Below are positions 16,343 through 25,687 of a stretch of 61,444 nucleotides of DNA, piece by piece (positions within the stretch are counted from its first letter, which is position 1; each line of letters starts with the position of its first letter). Made by a program: the position numbers and the translations under genes. The stretch comes from Clostridiales bacterium (GTDB lineage: Bacteria; Bacillota; Clostridia; Lachnospirales; CAG-274): NCBI GenBank assembly GCA_021204175.1, contig JAJPZT010000032.1, forward strand, positions 1 to 61,444. Reading direction: 5' to 3'. Below the pieces are notes generated by a model. That model was not told the DNA's origin. It saw only the letters and a list, made by a program, of their open reading frames with translations, and made no database searches.

Positions 16343-17782
16343 ATGAATCATAAATCCATTGTTTTTATACTGGGCTGGATAATTAAAATAGAGGGGCTTT
16401 TTATGGCTCTGCCCACACTTGCCGCCTTAATTTACAGAGAAAAGGCAGGGTGGTATTTTTTGGGTGTCGGCGTTTTTGCCTTTGTCTTAGGGTCTGTTTT
16501 GACATACTTTAAGCCCTATAACAACAGATTTTACGCAAGAGAGGGCTTCGTAACTGTCTCTTTGGGCTGGATTGTTTTAAGTCTCATAGGGGCTTTGCCC
16601 ATTTATTTATGCGGAGAGTTTCCCAAATATATTGACGCTGTTTTCGAAATAGTTTCGGGCTTTACAACAACCGGCGCAAGCGTCTGCCCCGACGTTGAGG
16701 CTTTGAGCCGCTGCGTTAATTTATGGCGGTGCTTCTCCCACTGGATCGGCGGTATGGGGGTTCTTGTTTTCGTGCTTGCTATTTTGCCCCTTGCAGGGGG
16801 AGGACAGAACCTTAAGCTTATGAAGGCTGAAAGCCCCGGACCTTCTGTCAGTAAGCTTGTTCCCAAGCTAAAGGACAGTGCCCTTTACCTTTACGGAATT
16901 TATATGGCACTGACCGTTATTATGTTCGGGCTTCTTGTTTTGGCAAAAATGCCTGTTTATGACTCACTTTGTACGGCTATCGGCACAGCCGGCACAGGAG
17001 GCTACGGAATTAAAGGTGACTCCATAGGCAGCTACAGCCCCTTAATTCAAAACATATGTACTGTTTTTATGTTTTTGTTCGGAGTAAACTTTAACTTTTA
17101 TTTCCTTATTTTGATCAAGAGAGTTAAAGACGCTTTTTCAATAGAAGAGGTGCGGTGGTATTTTATCGTCTATGCTGCTGCTTCTGTTTTGGTGGCTCTT
17201 TCCGTTACATCTCAGGGCGGCGGCTTCTTTAACAATCTTCACCATGCCTTTTTCCAGTGTGCGTCTGTTATGACAACAACAGGCTTCTCCACTGTGGATT
17301 TTGACCTGTGGCCCCAGTTTGCAAAAATGATTATGATTGGGCTTATGTTTGTGGGTGCTTGTGCAGGGTCAACAGGCGGCGGTATGAAGGTTTCACGTTT
17401 TATAATTTACTTCAAGACCGCCAAAAAGGAGCTTTCCTACCTTATTCACCCAAGAAGCGTTAAAATAGTCAAAATGGACGGAAAGAAAATTGAACACGAG
17501 GTTATACGTTCAGCAAACATTTATCTTATTTGCTACGTAATTATATTTGCAGTGTCTCTTCTTCTTCTGAGCCTTGAAAACTATGACTTTACTACAAATT
17601 TTACGGCGGTAGCCGCTACATTTAACAATATAGGTCCCGGTTTAAACCTTGTAGGGCCGACCCAAAACTTTGCTTTTTGGGGATTTTTCTCCAAAATAGT
17701 AATTATTTTTGATATGCTTGCGGGAAGGCTTGAAATCTTCCCTATGCTGATACTTTTTTCTCCTGCCACATGGCGTAAGTAA
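16343..17782 (+). CDS. trkH: Trk potassium transporter TrkH
   Basis: Polytopic membrane protein forming the K+ pathway gated by TrkA. All four selectivity-filter loops are visible: SGFTTTGAS, GTAGTGGYG, SVMTTTGFST and AATFNNIGPG, as expected for the four-fold pseudo-symmetric TrkH/KtrB fold. The ATG at 16343 follows GAAGGGTG with a 6-nt spacer; a GTG at 16334 overlapping the trkA stop is the alternative. Length is about 479 aa, typical for TrkH. Confidence 0.95.
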   Translation: MNHKSIVFILGWIIKIEGLFMALPTLAALIYREKAGWYFLGVGVFAFVLGSVLTYFKPYNNRFYAREGFVTVSLGWIVLSLIGALPIYLCGEFPKYIDAVFEIVSGFTTTGASVCPDVEALSRCVNLWRCFSHWIGGMGVLVFVLAILPLAGGGQNLKLMKAESPGPSVSKLVPKLKDSALYLYGIYMALTVIMFGLLVLAKMPVYDSLCTAIGTAGTGGYGIKGDSIGSYSPLIQNICTVFMFLFGVNFNFYFLILIKRVKDAFSIEEVRWYFIVYAAASVLVALSVTSQGGGFFNNLHHAFFQCASVMTTTGFSTVDFDLWPQFAKMIMIGLMFVGACAGSTGGGMKVSRFIIYFKTAKKELSYLIHPRSVKIVKMDGKKIEHEVIRSANIYLICYVIIFAVSLLLLSLENYDFTTNFTAVAATFNNIGPGLNLVGPTQNFAFWGFFSKIVIIFDMLAGRLEIFPMLILFSPATWRK

Positions 17783-17860
17783 TTTTTATCACAAAAGTGC
17801 ATAAGTATTTTTGCGGATAGTCTTTGGAGAAAGAAATAATAAATATTGTGAGGAATTTTT

Positions 17861-19294
17861 ATGAACGAAGCTAATTTCATATACAGCGAGGCTCCTCAAA
17901 GAGAGCCTCAGAGACAGGAGTATTTTATTGAAAAATGCAGTGAAATTTTATCCCTTAAAACAAGCGAAACCGGCAGAGAGCTTAAGGCGTACGTAGGCAC
18001 TTACGGCTGTCAGATGAACGCAAGAGACTCCGAGAAGCTTAAGGGAATGCTGCTTAAAATGGGCTATGCCGAAGCCGAAAACGAGGACAACGCCGATTTT
18101 ATAATCTACAATACCTGCTGCGTCAGAGAAAATGCCGAAAACAAGGTATACGGCAATTTGGGGCTTTTAAAGCACCTGAAAAAAGAAAACAAACAGCTTA
18201 AAATAGCCCTTTGCGGCTGTATGATGCAGCAGAAGCACGTTGTTGAAACAATAAAGACAAAATATCCATACGTGGATTTGGTTTTCGGCACACACAATCT
18301 TTATAAGCTGCCCGAGCTTTTATACAGTTGTCTTAAAGACGAAAAGTCTGTTTTCGAAATTTTCGAAGAGCACGGCGAAATAGTTGAAAATCTGCCCTCT
18401 GTAAGGAATTTCAAGTTCAAGGCTTCCGTTAATATTATGTTCGGCTGTGACAATTTCTGCTCCTACTGCATAGTGCCTTATGTCAGAGGAAGAGAAAGAA
18501 GCCGTAAGCCCGAAGATATTATAGCCGAGGTTAAGGCTCTTGCGGCAGACGGAGTTAAGGAAGTGACCCTTTTAGGTCAAAACGTAAACTCCTACGGAAA
18601 GGGCTTGCCCGAAAAGGTTACATTTGCGGAACTTCTCGGTATGGTAAACGATGTGGAGGGTATTGAAAGAATAAGGTTTATGACAAGCCACCCCAAGGAC
18701 TTATCCGATGAGCTTATTTTCGCAATGAGAGATTTGGACAAGGTCTGCTGTCATATTCATTTGCCCTTCCAAGCAGGAAACGACAAAATTCTCAAGGATA
18801 TGAACAGACACTACACCAAAGAGGGGTATATTGCCCTGACCGAAAAGCTTAAAAAATATGTTCCGTACGTGGCTATAACAACAGACATAATGGTGGGCTT
18901 TCCCGGTGAATATGACGTTGACGACACAATAGACATAATTAAAAGAGTAAGATTTTCAGGGGCATTCACATTCATATATTCAAAAAGAGAGGGTACACCG
19001 GCAGCCAAAAGAGAGGATATGCCCGACCCTAAGCTTGTTAAGGCAAACTTCAACAGGGTTTTGGAAACATTAAACCCCATAATCTACGAAATAAACACTG
19101 AAAAAGTAGGAAAAACCTATAAGGTTTTGGCTGAGGGGCTTTCGGGTCACGACAAAAACCTTATGACAGGCAGACTTGAGGACAACACCCTTATTCACTT
19201 TAAGGGCAATAAAAACGCAATAGGAAATATAGTAAACGTAAAGGTAACGGAGTGTAAAACATTTTATCTTTACGGCGAACAGGAGGATTTATAA
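17861..19294 (+). CDS. miaB: tRNA-2-methylthio-N6-dimethylallyladenosine synthase MiaB
   Basis: Radical SAM methylthiotransferase that modifies A37 of tRNAs reading UNN codons. The N-terminal UPF0004 domain holds the auxiliary-cluster cysteines (GTYGCQMNARDSEK, NTCC, CGCM). The radical SAM CxxxCxxC motif is in GCDNFCSYCIVPYVRGRERSR. A TRAM RNA-binding domain closes the protein, with the final conserved block around residues 415-475. The protein starts with a ~40-residue extension before the conserved core. It heads a collinear plus-strand run that continues to 28.1 kb. Confidence 0.96.
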   Translation: MNEANFIYSEAPQREPQRQEYFIEKCSEILSLKTSETGRELKAYVGTYGCQMNARDSEKLKGMLLKMGYAEAENEDNADFIIYNTCCVRENAENKVYGNLGLLKHLKKENKQLKIALCGCMMQQKHVVETIKTKYPYVDLVFGTHNLYKLPELLYSCLKDEKSVFEIFEEHGEIVENLPSVRNFKFKASVNIMFGCDNFCSYCIVPYVRGRERSRKPEDIIAEVKALAADGVKEVTLLGQNVNSYGKGLPEKVTFAELLGMVNDVEGIERIRFMTSHPKDLSDELIFAMRDLDKVCCHIHLPFQAGNDKILKDMNRHYTKEGYIALTEKLKKYVPYVAITTDIMVGFPGEYDVDDTIDIIKRVRFSGAFTFIYSKREGTPAAKREDMPDPKLVKANFNRVLETLNPIIYEINTEKVGKTYKVLAEGLSGHDKNLMTGRLEDNTLIHFKGNKNAIGNIVNVKVTECKTFYLYGEQEDL

Positions 19295-19295
19295 A

Positions 19296-19682
19296 ATGGA
19301 CGAGGCTTTCAGAAAAGCAAGAGAACTGGGAGAAATTATGCTTGCATCTCCCTTATATGAAAAGCTTGAACAGGCAAGAAACGCCTTTGATGAGGATATG
19401 GAAGCAAGAGAGGCTCTTTTTGACTATAACGCAAAGCACAGACGTGTGGAAGCCCTTATGTCAAACGGCGACAAAAATCAAGAGCTTAGGGAAGCAAACG
19501 AAGATCTGAGAGAAGCGGCAGACAGGCTTGAAAACGACGAAATAGTAAAGGAGCTTATAACCTGTGAAACAAGATTTAACAACTATATGACACAGGTTAT
19601 GAACATAATAAAAGCCACTGTTACGGGAGACACCGCCGAGGGCTGCTCAGGCAACTGCTCAGGCTGTTCCGGCTGTCACTAA
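19296..19682 (+). CDS. YlbF/RicF-like regulator with Cys-rich tail
   Basis: Small helical protein of the YlbF/YmcA (Com_YlbF) family. In Bacillus subtilis RicF (YlbF), RicA (YmcA) and RicT (YaaT) form an iron-sulfur complex that affects RNase Y-dependent mRNA maturation, competence, biofilm and Spo0A phosphorylation. The first ~105 residues are predicted helical (KARELGEIMLASPLYEKLEQ opens the domain). The last 15 residues contain five Cys and a His (GCSGNCSGCSGCH), a plausible metal or Fe-S ligand set. It lies 1 nt after miaB and 14 nt before mutS. RicT is also encoded in this window (36304). Confidence 0.85.
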   Translation: MDEAFRKARELGEIMLASPLYEKLEQARNAFDEDMEAREALFDYNAKHRRVEALMSNGDKNQELREANEDLREAADRLENDEIVKELITCETRFNNYMTQVMNIIKATVTGDTAEGCSGNCSGCSGCH

Positions 19683-19696
19683 TCGGAGGTAATATA

Positions 19697-22303
19697 ATGG
19701 CAGGCTATACTCCTATGATGGAGCAATATTTAAGCATAAAAAGAAAATATAATGACTGTCTTTTGTTTTTCAGACTGGGAGATTTTTACGAGCTGTTTTT
19801 TGATGACGCAAAGGTTTGCTCTAAAGAACTGGGGCTTGCCCTGACGGGGAAAAGCTGCGGTGCGCCTGAGCGTGCGCCTATGTGCGGCGTTCCCTTTCAC
19901 TCGGCGGACGGCTATATTTCAAAGCTTGTTGCCAAGGGCTATAAGGTGGCTATATGCGAGCAGACGGAAAACCCTAAAAATGCGTCCGGCTCACTTGTTA
20001 AAAGAGACGTTATAAGAGTTGTTACACAGGGAACAGTTATTGACGACAAGGCTCTTGACGAGGGCAAAAATAACTATATAATGTGCCTTTATTTCGCTTC
20101 GGACGGCACAGGCTTAGCAGTCTGCGATGTAACAACAGGCGAATTTTTAACAACGGAGTTTAAGGGAGAAAATGACGGAAAAATTATTGACGAAACAGCC
20201 AAGTTTTCTCCCTCTCAGATTATAGTTAATTCCGAAAACGGCTTAACCGAATCCATAAAGGGTATTTTCGGGCTTAAGTGCGAGGTTTTTTATGAATGGG
20301 CTTTTGAAAAGGACGGAGCAGAGCTCAAAATTTGCAGCCATTTCAGAATTTTGGGCTTAAGCGGCTTAGGTCTTGAAGGCAAAAAACACTCCGTTTCCGC
20401 CTGCGGAGCTCTTTTGCAGTATTTAACCGAAACACAGAAGAATAAATTAAGCAATATAAGAAGCATTAAGAATTATTCAGACAATAATTATATGGTTTTG
20501 GATATTTCTTCAAGAAAAAATTTGGAGCTTACATCTTCTCTTCGTGACGGAGGTAAAAAAGGCTCTCTTCTTTGGGCGCTTGACAAAACAAAAACAGCCG
20601 TCGGCGCAAGGCTTTTGAGACGCTGGCTTGAACAGCCACTTATAGACGCCGAGGAAATTAAAAAGCGTCAGGACGGGGTTGAAGCCTTCAAAGACAATGT
20701 TATTGACAGGGAAGAGCTTAGAGAATATTTAAACACAGTCCACGATATTGAGAGAATTATGGGAAAGGTGGTTTATTTAAGCGCCAACGCCAAGGATTTA
20801 AACGCTCTTAAAGAAAGCCTTCAAAACCTTCCCCATATAAAAAGCCTTTTAGGGGGCTTTCCTTCTGATTATATAAACAGTTTGGGCGACGACCTTGACG
20901 AGCTGACCGATGTTTATATGCTTTTAAGCAGTGCCATAAGCGAGGACGCACCATTTTCCTTAAGAGAGGGCGGTCTTATAAGAAAGGGCTATGACCCTGA
21001 GGTGGATAAGCTCAGAGAAGCCAAGGACAACGGCACAATGTGGGTTAAGCGTCTTGAAGCCGAAGAAAAGGAAAAGACGGATATTAAGAACCTGAGAATT
21101 AAATTTAACAAGGTTTTCGGCTATTTTATAGAGGTTACAAATTCATACAAGGATTTAGTCCCGGAAAGGTACATAAGAAAACAGACTTTGGTGGGAGCTG
21201 AAAGGTTCATAACCCCGGAGCTTAAGGAGCTTGAAGAAACTATTTTAGGCGCAGAGGAAAAGGTTGTTGACCTTGAATATGATATTTTCTGCTCCGTAAG
21301 AGACAAAATAGGTGCTGAAATAGGCAGAATTTCACACACTGCCGAAATTTTGGCTACTATTGACGTTCTCTGTGCCTTAGGCGAAGCTGCCGACAAAAAC
21401 GATTACTGCCGTCCTGTTGTAAATAACGGCGACGAAATCAAGATTATAGGCGGCAGACACCCTGTTGTGGAGCTGACAGGCAAAGAGCCTTTTATACCCA
21501 ATGACTGTCTCCTTGACGAAAACGAAAACAGACTTCTTATAGTGACAGGTCCAAATATGGCAGGGAAGTCAACCTATATGCGTCAGACGGCTCTTCTTGT
21601 GGTTATGGCTCAAATAGGCAGCTTTGTTCCGGCATCAGCTGCCGAAATAGGTATTTGCGACAGAATATTTACCCGTGTAGGGGCTTCCGACGATTTGGCA
21701 ACAGGTCAAAGCACATTTATGATAGAAATGAGTGAGGTAGCCAATATTCTGAACAATGCAACGGAAAAATCCCTTCTTATTTTAAACGAAATAGGCAGAG
21801 GAACCTCCACCTATGACGGTCTTTCAATAGCGTGGGCGGTTCTTGAATACATTGCCGACAAAAGGGCTTTAGGCTCACGAACTCTTTTTGCCACACACTA
21901 TCACGAGCTGACGGAGCTTGAGGGCAGAGTTGACGGAGTTAAAAACTACTGCGTAGCCGTCGAAGAAAAAGGCGAGGATGTTATTTTCTTAAGGAAGATA
22001 GTCAAAGGCTCAACGGATAAAAGCTACGGTATTCACGTTGCAAGGTTAGCCGGTGTTCCGTCAGTGGTTATAAGGAGAGCAGGGGATATTTTAAAGCAGC
22101 TTGTTAAAAATGCAGCAGCTGACTTCGGAGACACAGAGGACTTCGGCGGCTATGACTTCGAGCAGCTTTCGCCTGTGACACTTAAGCTTAATGAAGAAAA
22201 CTTAGGGGTTATTGACGAAATAGCCGGTCTTGATATGGATAATATGACGCCTTTACAGGCATATATGCTCCTTGCGGAGTATAAAAAGAGAGTGAAGAGT
22301 TAA
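19697..22303 (+). CDS. mutS: DNA mismatch repair protein MutS
   Basis: Recognises base mismatches and recruits MutL. The 868 residues cover the mismatch-binding domain I with the Phe-X-Glu motif (FRLGDFYELFFDDA, residues 25-38), the connector, core and clamp domains, and a C-terminal ATPase. Walker A is GPNMAGKSTYMRQ. Walker B reads LLILNEIGRGTSTYDG: Asn (residue 697, codon AAC at 21785) replaces the usual Asp before the catalytic Glu. The signature FMIEMSEVANIL and the H-loop FATHYHEL are intact. mutL follows after 1 nt. Confidence 0.96.
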   Translation: MAGYTPMMEQYLSIKRKYNDCLLFFRLGDFYELFFDDAKVCSKELGLALTGKSCGAPERAPMCGVPFHSADGYISKLVAKGYKVAICEQTENPKNASGSLVKRDVIRVVTQGTVIDDKALDEGKNNYIMCLYFASDGTGLAVCDVTTGEFLTTEFKGENDGKIIDETAKFSPSQIIVNSENGLTESIKGIFGLKCEVFYEWAFEKDGAELKICSHFRILGLSGLGLEGKKHSVSACGALLQYLTETQKNKLSNIRSIKNYSDNNYMVLDISSRKNLELTSSLRDGGKKGSLLWALDKTKTAVGARLLRRWLEQPLIDAEEIKKRQDGVEAFKDNVIDREELREYLNTVHDIERIMGKVVYLSANAKDLNALKESLQNLPHIKSLLGGFPSDYINSLGDDLDELTDVYMLLSSAISEDAPFSLREGGLIRKGYDPEVDKLREAKDNGTMWVKRLEAEEKEKTDIKNLRIKFNKVFGYFIEVTNSYKDLVPERYIRKQTLVGAERFITPELKELEETILGAEEKVVDLEYDIFCSVRDKIGAEIGRISHTAEILATIDVLCALGEAADKNDYCRPVVNNGDEIKIIGGRHPVVELTGKEPFIPNDCLLDENENRLLIVTGPNMAGKSTYMRQTALLVVMAQIGSFVPASAAEIGICDRIFTRVGASDDLATGQSTFMIEMSEVANILNNATEKSLLILNEIGRGTSTYDGLSIAWAVLEYIADKRALGSRTLFATHYHELTELEGRVDGVKNYCVAVEEKGEDVIFLRKIVKGSTDKSYGIHVARLAGVPSVVIRRAGDILKQLVKNAAADFGDTEDFGGYDFEQLSPVTLKLNEENLGVIDEIAGLDMDNMTPLQAYMLLAEYKKRVKS

Positions 22304-22304
22304 T

Positions 22305-24257
22305 ATGAATAAGATACATTTGCTTGACAACAGCTTAATAAATAAAATTGCGGCTGGAGAGGTTATTGAGCGTCCGGCTTCTGTAGTAAAGGAGCTTGTG
22401 GAAAACTCCGTTGACGCCGGGGCAACCTCAATTACAGTCACAATGAAGGACGGAGGAACAAGCCTTATTTCCGTCTCCGATAACGGCTGCGGAATAGACA
22501 AAGACGACGTTAAACAGGCTTTTTTGCGTCATGCCACAAGTAAGCTTAACGTCTTTGACGACCTTTTGGATATTGCAACCTTAGGTTTTCGAGGTGAAGC
22601 TTTGGCAAGTATCGCAAGCGTTTCCCAGCTTGAAATGTCTACCCGAACAGAAGCCTCCGAAATCGGCACTCTTATAAGAATAAACGGCGGTGAAGCTGAG
22701 GATATTAAGGAAACAGGCTGTCCCGTCGGCACAACGATTACAGTCAAAAACCTTTTCTACAACACTCCGGCGAGAAAAAAGTTCTTAAAGAGAAATTCCG
22801 TTGAGGGAACATATATTGCGGAAGCTGTTTCACGAATTGCTTTAGGTCACTCCGAAATTGCCTTTAAGCTTATAAACAATGGAAATACCGTAATTCAGAC
22901 AAGCGGCAGAGGCGACCTTAAAACAGCGGCTTTTGCAATAATGGGCAGAGACGCCGTCAAAGCCTTTATTCCCTTAAGCTTTGAAAAAGAGGGCTGGCTG
23001 CTTTCCGGCTTTATTGCCGCTCCTCAAATTTCAAGGGGCAACAGAAGCTATGAATATTTTTATTTAAACGGTAGATATGTTAAAAGCGAGCCGCTGACAA
23101 AAGGGGCTGAAGAGGGATTTAAGGGCTATATGATGGGCGGAAGATTTCCTATATTTATAATGAATATAAAATCGCCTTCCGGCTGTGTTGACGTAAACGT
23201 TCACCCCACAAAGCTTGAAGTCAGGTTTAACAATGACGGCTTTATTTTTGACTTTATATGCGAGGGGGTCAAAAATGCCCTTAAGTCTCAAAACCTTATT
23301 CCCGAAGAGGGGCTTCAAAAGCCCAATTTTTCACAGGTTACGGGCATTAAATCACCCAAAGCGGAGGAAATAACCGTTGACCTTGAAGAGATTTTGAGAA
23401 ATGTTGAAAGTAAGAATACAGAAGAGGCTAAGGCGGAAGAGATGAAGGCGGTCGATCAAAAGCCGGAGGTTAAGTCCCCTGAGCCGACCTTTACGGTTCG
23501 TGAGCATAAGGCGGAATATGACGTTACTCCCGCAGAGCCTATGAAAATGATGCTTAATGAAGCAACTCCCGAAAAGGAGTTTAAGCCCTTAAGAGAAATT
23601 ATAGGGGAAATTAAGGATAAGGAGCTTAAGAATGGGAATATAGAAAAGACGACGGCATATCCCGAAAAAAAGCCCTTTTTCACTAACTATAAAATTATAG
23701 GTCAGGTGTTTTACACCTATTGGCTTGTGGAGCAGTCCGACAAGCTTTATATTATAGACCAGCACGCCGCCCACGAAAAGGTTCTTTACGAGAAATTCAC
23801 AAAAAGCCTTAAAGAGGGCAAGGCGGCTTCTCAGCTTTTGTTAGAACCTGTGACGGTAACACTGACTATGAAAGAGAAGTATATTATAGAAGAAAACAGA
23901 GAGCTTTTTGAAAAAACAGGCTTTGTTTTGGAGATGTCGGGGAAAAACACTGTTTCCATTAAAGCCGTTCCTTTTATTTTTGACGGAACTTCAAACCCTG
24001 TGTTCTTTTTGGATATTGTGGACAGCTTGGGAGAGGGAAGCCTTAAAGACGCTTTCGAGCTTAAACGTGACAAAATAGCTACAATGAGCTGCAAAGCGGC
24101 TGTTAAGGGAAACCACGCCTTAAGCTTTGCGGAAGCCTCGTCTCTTATTAAGGACTTGTTGAAGCTTGAAAACCCCTTTAACTGCCCCCATGGCAGACCC
24201 ACTGTTATAAAAATATCAAAATATGAAATAGAAAAGATGTTCAAACGGATCATATAA
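22305..24257 (+). CDS. mutL: DNA mismatch repair protein MutL
   Basis: GHKL ATPase that couples MutS recognition to strand removal. N-terminal motifs are present: KIAAGEVIERPASVVKELVE (motif I), DNGCGI (motif II) and TLGFRGEAL (motif III). A variable linker rich in Glu/Lys spans about residues 345-460. The C-terminal domain carries DQHAAHEKVLYE near residue 485, the metal-binding motif of MutL proteins with intrinsic nicking endonuclease, as expected in an organism without MutH. Length 650 aa. Confidence 0.96.
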   Translation: MNKIHLLDNSLINKIAAGEVIERPASVVKELVENSVDAGATSITVTMKDGGTSLISVSDNGCGIDKDDVKQAFLRHATSKLNVFDDLLDIATLGFRGEALASIASVSQLEMSTRTEASEIGTLIRINGGEAEDIKETGCPVGTTITVKNLFYNTPARKKFLKRNSVEGTYIAEAVSRIALGHSEIAFKLINNGNTVIQTSGRGDLKTAAFAIMGRDAVKAFIPLSFEKEGWLLSGFIAAPQISRGNRSYEYFYLNGRYVKSEPLTKGAEEGFKGYMMGGRFPIFIMNIKSPSGCVDVNVHPTKLEVRFNNDGFIFDFICEGVKNALKSQNLIPEEGLQKPNFSQVTGIKSPKAEEITVDLEEILRNVESKNTEEAKAEEMKAVDQKPEVKSPEPTFTVREHKAEYDVTPAEPMKMMLNEATPEKEFKPLREIIGEIKDKELKNGNIEKTTAYPEKKPFFTNYKIIGQVFYTYWLVEQSDKLYIIDQHAAHEKVLYEKFTKSLKEGKAASQLLLEPVTVTLTMKEKYIIEENRELFEKTGFVLEMSGKNTVSIKAVPFIFDGTSNPVFFLDIVDSLGEGSLKDAFELKRDKIATMSCKAAVKGNHALSFAEASSLIKDLLKLENPFNCPHGRPTVIKISKYEIEKMFKRII

Positions 24258-24270
24258 TGAGGTGATTTTA

Positions 24271-24900
24271 TTGTTTAATGAGTTGAGTTCATTGTATTTC
24301 GGCAGCTTACATCCTTTTATTAAGAGAGCAGTCTGCGGAATTATCGTTATAACGGTTCACGGCTTTTTGACAGCCCTTGTGTCAAGTTGTCTTGGTGATG
24401 ATGTTCCCAAACGTCAGGGAATGGTTACTCTTAACCCCATAAAGCACTTTGAGCCTTTGGGCTTTATAATTTTTGTCTTGTTCGGCTGCGGCTGGGGTCA
24501 GCCTGTCAGAACAAGCTCCTTCGGCTATAAAAACAAGAAAACGGGCTGTGTGCTTACGGCTCTTCTGCCTATAGCGGCTGATATTGCTTTGGGCTATTTG
24601 CTTTTTTTTGTTTTCGATCCGGGGAATTTCGTCAGAACAAATGTGTATTTAAGCGGATTTTTGAAAAGCTTAGGCTATCACTTCGCCTGTTACGGCATAT
24701 ATAATATTATACCCGTTTATCCCTTAAACGGTCAAAAGCTTCTTTTGGGGCTTTTGCCTGCTAACAAGATTATGAAATATAACGAAAGCGAAAAAATTTT
24801 ACAGCTTATTCTTGTATTTTTAATCTTTATGAGTATAATTCCCAGGGTTGTGTCGAAGATTTTCTATCTGCCCGTATTAGCTTTTGTGGTTACGGGGTGA
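24271..24900 (+). CDS. Site-2 protease (M50) homologue without the zinc-binding motif
   Basis: Multi-pass membrane protein related to the compact M50 family often found near scpAB and mutL in Firmicutes. The alignment landmarks are VPKRQGMVTLNPIKHFEPLG and LFGCGWGQPV. The expected HExxH motif is degraded to HGFLT, and the third-ligand motif PxxDG is PLNG. Only the first His remains, so it is very probably not a protease. The start is uncertain: a TTG at 24271 with GAGGTGA upstream, or a GTG at 24262 inside that Shine-Dalgarno. The gene lies between mutL and scpA. Confidence 0.75.
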   Translation: MFNELSSLYFGSLHPFIKRAVCGIIVITVHGFLTALVSSCLGDDVPKRQGMVTLNPIKHFEPLGFIIFVLFGCGWGQPVRTSSFGYKNKKTGCVLTALLPIAADIALGYLLFFVFDPGNFVRTNVYLSGFLKSLGYHFACYGIYNIIPVYPLNGQKLLLGLLPANKIMKYNESEKILQLILVFLIFMSIIPRVVSKIFYLPVLAFVVTG

Positions 24901-24904
24901 TTTT

Positions 24905-25687
24905 ATGAACAGTATAACCTTTAAGCTTGAAAATCTTAACTTCGAAGGACCTCTTGACCTTCTGCTTAAGCTAATCGAAAAGCATAAAATCGACATCTAC
25001 AATATTCCCGTAGCGGAGCTTACCGACAGCTATTTACAATATTTGGGGCTTCTGAAAGAGGTCAACGCCGATAACCTCAGCGAATTTATACTTATGGCGG
25101 CGACCCTTCTTGAAATAAAGTCCAGAATGCTGCTGCCTGTTCCCGAAGATGACGAAGAGGGAGAGGGCGACCCAAGAGAGGAGCTTGTGAGACGGCTTCT
25201 TGAATATAAGCAGTTTAAAGAAGCGGCTGAGGAGCTTGACGTAAGGCAGAAGGAAGGGCTTTTCCCTGTTTTTAAAGCGCCTGATGACGAAATAAAGAAG
25301 GAGGCCCTTAAGGGAGCGGAAGAGGAAAAGGATATTTCCGACATATTAAATGGAGTAACCGCCGATATGCTTTACAAAGCCTTTTTAGACGTAATGAAGC
25401 GAAAAGAGGTCAGGGTTGACAAAATAAGAAGCTCCTTCGACTCTGTGGTTAAAGACCCCTTTACAATAGAAGAAAAAACGGAGCATATTAAAAACGTTTT
25501 GAGTGTGAAAAATGAAATAGAGTTTACGGAGCTTTTCGGCAAAAGGGCGGGAAAATCCGAAACGGTTGTTACATTTATGGCTCTTTTGGAGCTTATTAAG
25601 GGAAAATATCTTGAAGCTTTTCAGGACACAATTTTCGGAAGGATTATCATAAGACGAAAGGAGACGGCGGCAGATGAAGCTCAGTGA
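24905..25687 (+). CDS. scpA: Segregation and condensation protein ScpA
   Basis: Kleisin subunit of the SMC-ScpAB condensin complex, which organises and segregates the chromosome. The N-terminus FKLENLNFEGPLDLLLKLIE is the family hallmark for binding the SMC neck; the central segment is acidic, and the C-terminal winged helix binds the SMC head. The start is the ATG at 24905, preceded by GGGGTGA and just after the previous stop. It overlaps scpB by 14 nt. Confidence 0.95.
   Translation: MNSITFKLENLNFEGPLDLLLKLIEKHKIDIYNIPVAELTDSYLQYLGLLKEVNADNLSEFILMAATLLEIKSRMLLPVPEDDEEGEGDPREELVRRLLEYKQFKEAAEELDVRQKEGLFPVFKAPDDEIKKEALKGAEEEKDISDILNGVTADMLYKAFLDVMKRKEVRVDKIRSSFDSVVKDPFTIEEKTEHIKNVLSVKNEIEFTELFGKRAGKSETVVTFMALLELIKGKYLEAFQDTIFGRIIIRRKETAADEAQ

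Noticed and set aside
24884-24904. Earlier start for scpA at 24884
   Set aside because: The extra residues overlap the previous gene and precede the Shine-Dalgarno of the ATG at 24905.
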